Source: Gammaproteobacteria bacterium (GTDB lineage: Bacteria; Pseudomonadota; Gammaproteobacteria; SURF-13). Taken from it: a stretch of DNA of 8,361 nucleotides. Positions 6,325 to 8,361 of the stretch are shown in pieces (within the stretch, counting starts at the first letter, position 1; every line of letters starts with the position of its first letter). The notes beneath the pieces are model-generated. The model searched no databases, was not told the origin of the DNA, and saw nothing but the letters and a program-made list of their open reading frames with translations. The stretch spans positions 1 to 8,361 of the forward strand of contig JAMCTV010000035.1 of the NCBI GenBank assembly GCA_023381235.1, written 5' to 3'. Position numbers and translations under genes: made by a program.

Positions 6325-7518
6325 ATGCTTCATCGCTACAACTTCAGTAACTTTTTTTCGTTTGAACAGGAAACGGAAATTAGCTTTCTTTTGAATGACA
6401 AGGCTCCGCAGGATAGTCTGGCAGTCACCTGTGACACAGGTGAACGACTTAGTAAGGTGTTGGCCGTTATCGGTGCAAATGGCAGCGGCAAGACAAATGT
6501 CATTAAGCCACTGGCATTTCTGGACTGGTTTGTCGGCGACTCATTTCATGCCAAGCCAGACGCCAAAATTCCTATCGAGCCTCATTTCTTCTGCGATAAA
6601 GGCGAAAGCACATTCGAAGTGGAGTTCGACTGGGATAAATCGCTCTGGCGCTATACAGCCACAGTGACACCTGATCGTGTCTTAGCGGAGGCTTTATATC
6701 GAAAGACCAGCAGAGCGTTCAGCTACGTTTTCATGCGGAAATGGATGGATGAGAGCAAATCCTACGAGGTGAAGCAGCAGGGCTTTGGTTTTAGCCCTCG
6801 TGAAGCAGAAAAAGTTCGGGAAAACGCCTCGTTGATCTCAACAGCCGCCCAATATGATGTACCGCTTGCCCACGATATGATCGCCGCACAAAGAATCTAT
6901 ACCAATGTCAATTATAGTGGTCGTTCACACCTTAATGTAGACCAATTGCTTACGGCCTCGAACTTCTTCGTAGACCCAGACCACGCAGACATGCGGATAC
7001 GCATGGTGGATTTGCTCAAGAGTTGGGATTTGGGTTTATCAGGCGTAGCCATTCGAAAAATACCCGTCACTGAAGCTTCCGGCACCCAAAAAGAAGTATT
7101 CGTACCTTTCGGCCTGCATGATTGCGACTCGAAACAGGCAGAGCTAGCTCTATTCCAGGAATCCAGTGGCACCCAAGGTGCATTCGTGTTGCTTGCCAAA
7201 CTACTACCCGCGCTTGCATCTGGCGGTATTGCGGTGATTGATGAAATGGAGGTTGATCTTCACCCGCACATGCTGACACCTATCATGGATTTGTTTCTGG
7301 ATAAAGAATCTAATCCGCTAAACGCTCAGGTCATCTTTACCTGCCATTCCATGGAAATTTTCAATCTGCTCCATAAGTGGCAAGTCGTCTTGGTACAGAA
7401 AGGCAACGATTGCCGCAGCGAGGCATGGCGACTGGATTCAATGCAGGGAGTACGATCAGACGACAATCTCTACGCTAAATATATGTCGGGCACCTACGGT
7501 GCAGTTCCGGGCGTGTAG
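6325..7518 (+). CDS. AAA_15/AAA_21 (OLD/RloA/AbiLi-like) ATPase, predicted anti-phage component
   Basis: The 397-residue protein is an ABC-type ATPase head of the AAA_15/AAA_21 class used by many phage-defence systems. It begins directly with the nucleotide-binding lobe (MLHRYNFSNFFSF). All ATPase motifs are intact: Walker A GANGSGKT (50-57), signature-like ESSGTQ (279-284), Walker B GIAVIDE (301-307) with catalytic Glu307, D-loop with DLHP (311-314) and switch histidine His341 in FTCHS. The ending SGTYGAVPG is typical of the class. The 210 residues between Walker A and signature form the small variable insertion rather than a long Rad50 coiled coil. The RloB-like gene follows after eight bases, so the two form one operon. 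By analogy to AbiLi, RloA and AriA, the ATPase would sense infection and hold or release its partner. G+C is lower than in the genes to the left. The ribosome-binding site is weak. Confidence 0.88.
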   Translation: MLHRYNFSNFFSFEQETEISFLLNDKAPQDSLAVTCDTGERLSKVLAVIGANGSGKTNVIKPLAFLDWFVGDSFHAKPDAKIPIEPHFFCDKGESTFEVEFDWDKSLWRYTATVTPDRVLAEALYRKTSRAFSYVFMRKWMDESKSYEVKQQGFGFSPREAEKVRENASLISTAAQYDVPLAHDMIAAQRIYTNVNYSGRSHLNVDQLLTASNFFVDPDHADMRIRMVDLLKSWDLGLSGVAIRKIPVTEASGTQKEVFVPFGLHDCDSKQAELALFQESSGTQGAFVLLAKLLPALASGGIAVIDEMEVDLHPHMLTPIMDLFLDKESNPLNAQVIFTCHSMEIFNLLHKWQVVLVQKGNDCRSEAWRLDSMQGVRSDDNLYAKYMSGTYGAVPGV

Positions 7519-7526
7519 CAGCCTGA

Positions 7527-8054
7527 ATGGCCAAGCGAAAAACAACCCGTACACGCGTTGTACTCAAAACAGTTTTGCTTGTTGGCGAAGGTCATTCCGA
7601 GAAAGCGTTCTTGGAACATCTAAAGAGTCTTTATATATCTAGAGGCTGCGGAGTTCATGTCACCATACGCAACGCGTATGGCAAGGGGCCGGAACATGTC
7701 ATAGAGAAAGTCACGAGGTATGCCAGAAATGCTGATTTTAAGTTGAAGGCGGCGCTACTAGACGAAGATATCCCTTGGTCACCACAGATCATCCAATATG
7801 CCAAGAGAAATAGGGTTAGTTTGATTGGATCAAGCCCCTGCTTAGAGGGTTTTTTATTGAAAATTCTAAATCAACCCGTACCAGATGTCTGCAAAACCTG
7901 CAAAGATAAGCTTCACCCTCAACTACCCGGTAAGCCAACCCTATCGTCAAGCTATGCAGGGCTTTTCAGTAAAGCCTCTCTGGAGACTAGACGCTCCGTG
8001 ATTGAAGATTTGGAAAACCTGATAAAAATATTGACTGGCGGTGCTGGTAGATGA
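7527..8054 (+). CDS. RloB/AbiLii-like TOPRIM-fold protein, predicted effector
   Basis: The 175-residue protein has the layout of RloB/AbiLii-type TOPRIM proteins. A basic start (MAKRKTTRTR) leads into LLVGEGHSEKAFLEHL (17-32), which carries the TOPRIM glutamate Glu21. The acidic motif LLDEDIP (77-83) gives Asp79-x-Asp81, the usual metal-binding pair. SSPCLEGFLLKIL (102-114) corresponds to the family's NPCFExWL block, here diverged but keeping Pro-Cys and Glu107. These residues predict a metal-dependent nuclease, but members also act as toxins in other ways. VCKTC (121-125) is a single CxxC. The chain is slightly short for the family. It sits eight bases after the ATPase stop and should be translated from the same mRNA. 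The combination resembles AbiL, RloAB and, by analogy, PARIS (AriA/AriB) and OLD-TOPRIM systems, where the TOPRIM protein is the effector. Confidence 0.82.
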   Translation: MAKRKTTRTRVVLKTVLLVGEGHSEKAFLEHLKSLYISRGCGVHVTIRNAYGKGPEHVIEKVTRYARNADFKLKAALLDEDIPWSPQIIQYAKRNRVSLIGSSPCLEGFLLKILNQPVPDVCKTCKDKLHPQLPGKPTLSSSYAGLFSKASLETRRSVIEDLENLIKILTGGAGR

Positions 8055-8066
8055 TTGAGCATACGC

Positions 8067-8356
8067 TTATGCCGCAAGCCGCCTGACTTTGGGGTGTGGC
8101 TTTTGCCGTGCGGCCCACATGTCGCGCTGCATTTGCAGGCGCAGCCAGAAATCCGCTTTCGTATCCAGCGCCGCCTCAAGGCGTAAGGCCATCTCTGCGC
8201 TCACGCCTGAGCGGCCGTTTAACAGGGCAGAGAGCGCTTGGCGGCCTCTTTGACCGTCATGCCTTCCGGTAAATATTCCCGCAGCACTTCACCGGGGTGC
8301 GCCGGATTAATCATCTCCATATATGTCTCATGGTAAATGTAGGTCGGATCAAGCAT
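8067..8356 (-). pseudogene. higA: Broken HigA-type antitoxin (XRE family) with deleted helix-turn-helix core
   Basis: Read on the minus strand from an ATG at 8354-8356, the frame gives the N-terminus of a HigA antitoxin (INPAHPGEVLREYLPEGMTV, then KEAAKR) but then reads SLPC and stops at TAA 8219-8221. The next frame, from about 8237, supplies the rest: ALSALLNGRSGVSAEMALRL, DFWLRLQMQRDMW and a basic tail ending at TAA 8067-8069. Intact relatives have about six residues (of the type LGVTRQ) between AAKR and ALSALLNG. Those codons are missing, and the loss also shifts the frame, as a deletion of about 22 bases between short AAGCGC/GCGC repeats would do. The missing piece is the turn and the start of the DNA-recognition helix. 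The HigB toxin would lie beyond 8361. A sequencing error cannot easily explain the missing residues. Confidence 0.78.
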
Positions 8357-8361
8357 AGCGG

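Noticed and set aside
6325..8054. Restriction-modification or retron system
   Set aside because: There is no methyltransferase, helicase, reverse transcriptase or msr/msd-like structure; the ATPase/TOPRIM pair stands without them in this window.
7952..8179. Minus-strand open frame of 75 codons overlapping the TOPRIM gene end
   Set aside because: It is out of frame with the HigA remnant, which explains 8067-8237 much better, and the rest is antisense to the TOPRIM gene.

Overview
The window looks like a piece of a Pseudomonadota chromosome, probably gamma- or betaproteobacterial. The evidence is proteobacterial-type ApaH, FolA, PurU and TrmL proteins, a convergent apaH/folA pair as in enterobacteria, and moderately high G+C in the housekeeping genes. 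The species cannot be named from this sequence.

Left part (1-2841). After the tail of an unidentified gene comes apaH (diadenosine tetraphosphatase, +). It converges on a minus-strand gene for a lipoprotein built almost entirely of about ten 39-residue propeller-type repeats. The roughly 150 bp between them hold five consecutive hairpins and look like a small mobile or terminator-type element. A small DUF2892 membrane protein (minus) follows, with a strong Shine-Dalgarno sequence.

Middle part (2842-4764). folA (dihydrofolate reductase, minus) and purU (formyltetrahydrofolate deformylase, plus) are divergent over 51 bp. Both act in folate one-carbon metabolism. After purU lies an unrecognised gene whose reading frame is broken by at least one frameshift, and possibly by two that compensate; it may encode a small lipoprotein.

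Right-middle part (4765-6258). pyrD (class 1B dihydroorotate dehydrogenase, minus) and trmL (tRNA wobble 2'-O-methyltransferase, plus) diverge across 48 bp. That gap is almost entirely one palindromic G/C-run repeat, which appears to supply the ribosome-binding purines of both genes.

Right end (6259-8361). This is a more AT-rich accessory segment. A promoter with a long inverted repeat over its -10 drives a two-gene operon: an OLD/AAA_15-type ATPase with intact ATPase motifs, and a small RloB/AbiLii-like TOPRIM protein. The pair has the architecture of an abortive-infection defence system (AbiL/RloAB-like, analogous to PARIS and OLD-family systems). Converging on it is a broken higA antitoxin gene whose DNA-reading helix-turn-helix segment is deleted and frameshifted. 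The pair is the most interesting system here. Its type is recognisable, but its promoter architecture and its divergence from better-known relatives deserve attention. No gene-free stretch longer than 300 bases exists in the window.
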